From NCBI GenBank assembly GCA_037968895.1, contig JBBKWJ010000262.1, forward strand, positions 1 through 21,613: 21,613 nucleotides of DNA. Reading direction: 5' to 3'. A model generated the notes under the pieces. It worked only from the letters and a program-made list of their open reading frames with translations. It was not told the origin of the DNA and searched no databases. Both the position numbers and the translations under genes were made by a program. Numbering within the stretch: the stretch's first letter is position 1; every line of letters begins with the position of its first letter. This document shows, one piece after another, positions 21,171 through 21,613 of the stretch. The stretch is from JBBKWJ01 sp037968895. GTDB lineage: Bacteria > Actinomycetota > Acidimicrobiia > Acidimicrobiales > SZUA-35.

Positions 21171-21613
21171 ATGGCAACCGACGACTATTTGGACGACAGC
21201 TACGCTGGTGTGTCCTTCGAGCCAGACAGCGCTCCGATTGAGTCGATATCGCCAGGACTTTTTAGTCCCCGAGACGACGCGACAGCGGCTGATGTTGGGA
21301 TGGCGGTTGCCGGTCAAACCGCAGTGGCCGTCGCTGATGTCCCTGATCTCGACGTCGAAGACCAAGACGAAGAGGAAGAGTCGTCGGTGTTGAAAGACCT
21401 GCTCGAGTGGGCCGCTGTGCTCGTCGCTGCAGTCGCGCTGGCGTTAGTCTTCAAGGCGTTCCTGTTCCAAGCGTTCTGGATCCCGTCAGAGTCGATGGAA
21501 AGCACACTGCAGCTCCAAGATCGGGTGTTGGTTAACAAAGTCAGTTACCGGCTCCACGACATCAATCGTGGCGACGTTATCGTCTTCAAGCGACCAGACC
21601 TGAGCCCCGAAGA
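21171..21613 (+). CDS. lepB: Signal peptidase I (LepB), N-terminal fragment
   Basis: The gene runs off the right edge; 147 codons are visible. Residues 1-72 are an acidic, Ala/Asp/Glu-rich cytoplasmic extension (DQDEEEE at 64-70). A membrane segment (about 78-97) follows, then FLFQAFWIPSESMESTL, the signal peptidase I box with the serine nucleophile S108, and DRVLVNKVSY with RGDVIVFKRP. The general-base lysine should come later and is outside the window. The enzyme cleaves signal peptides from exported proteins on the outer face of the membrane. ATG 21171 is eleven bases after pafC. In mycobacteria pafC is followed by tatA and tatC, so another export-related gene takes that position here. Confidence 0.93.
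   Translation, partial: MATDDYLDDSYAGVSFEPDSAPIESISPGLFSPRDDATAADVGMAVAGQTAVAVADVPDLDVEDQDEEEESSVLKDLLEWAAVLVAAVALALVFKAFLFQAFWIPSESMESTLQLQDRVLVNKVSYRLHDINRGDVIVFKRPDLSPE

Overview
The window reads as a chromosomal segment of a high-GC actinobacterium outside the mycobacteria, plausibly in or near class Acidimicrobiia. The class-level placement is inference. The evidence is a complete Pup-proteasome locus plus a second gene block that follows mycobacterial gene order (pgsA, gcvH, garA, Rv1828/ftsR, Rv1829, Rv1830/resR). Coding density is very high. I see no tRNA, rRNA, CRISPR array, insertion sequence or prophage, and no gene-free stretch over 300 bases.

Left part (1-8207): the tail of an SRAP/YedK-type peptidase overlaps a DUF2079 membrane protein. 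Then come pgsA, gcvH, a GarA-like FHA protein carrying an N-terminal zinc ribbon, an FtsR-like MerR regulator with a long Ala/Pro/Lys-rich linker, an unrecognised membrane-anchored Cys-rich protein, and a DUF151 nuclease-like protein. A minus-strand phosphotransferase and a ResR-like MerR gene diverge from a shared control region. That region has a near-consensus promoter and a perfect palindrome at the predicted transcription start. A hemolysin III/PAQR membrane protein closes the block.

Middle part (8208-12741): on the minus strand lie a membrane GAF-GGDEF diguanylate cyclase and a histidine phosphatase. A plus-strand oligopeptidase B diverges from the phosphatase.

Right part (12742-21613): the proteasome system runs in one direction as ARC/Mpa ATPase, Dop, Pup, PrcB, PrcA, PafA, PafB, PafC, followed by a truncated signal peptidase I. 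PafA ligates Pup (ending GGQ, so needing Dop deamidation) to targets. ARC/Mpa unfolds pupylated proteins through its GQYL tail docked on the PrcA/PrcB 20S core, and Dop removes Pup. PafB and PafC are WYL transcription factors tied to the DNA-damage response in mycobacteria. No obviously undescribed system is present. The most interesting details are a recurrent leaderless promoter layout (TANNNT, 6-7 bases, start codon), an ARC gene with no ordinary start codon where its ribosome binding site predicts one, the zinc-ribbon GarA variant, the histone-H1-like linker in the FtsR homologue, and the promoter-operator at the resR-like gene.
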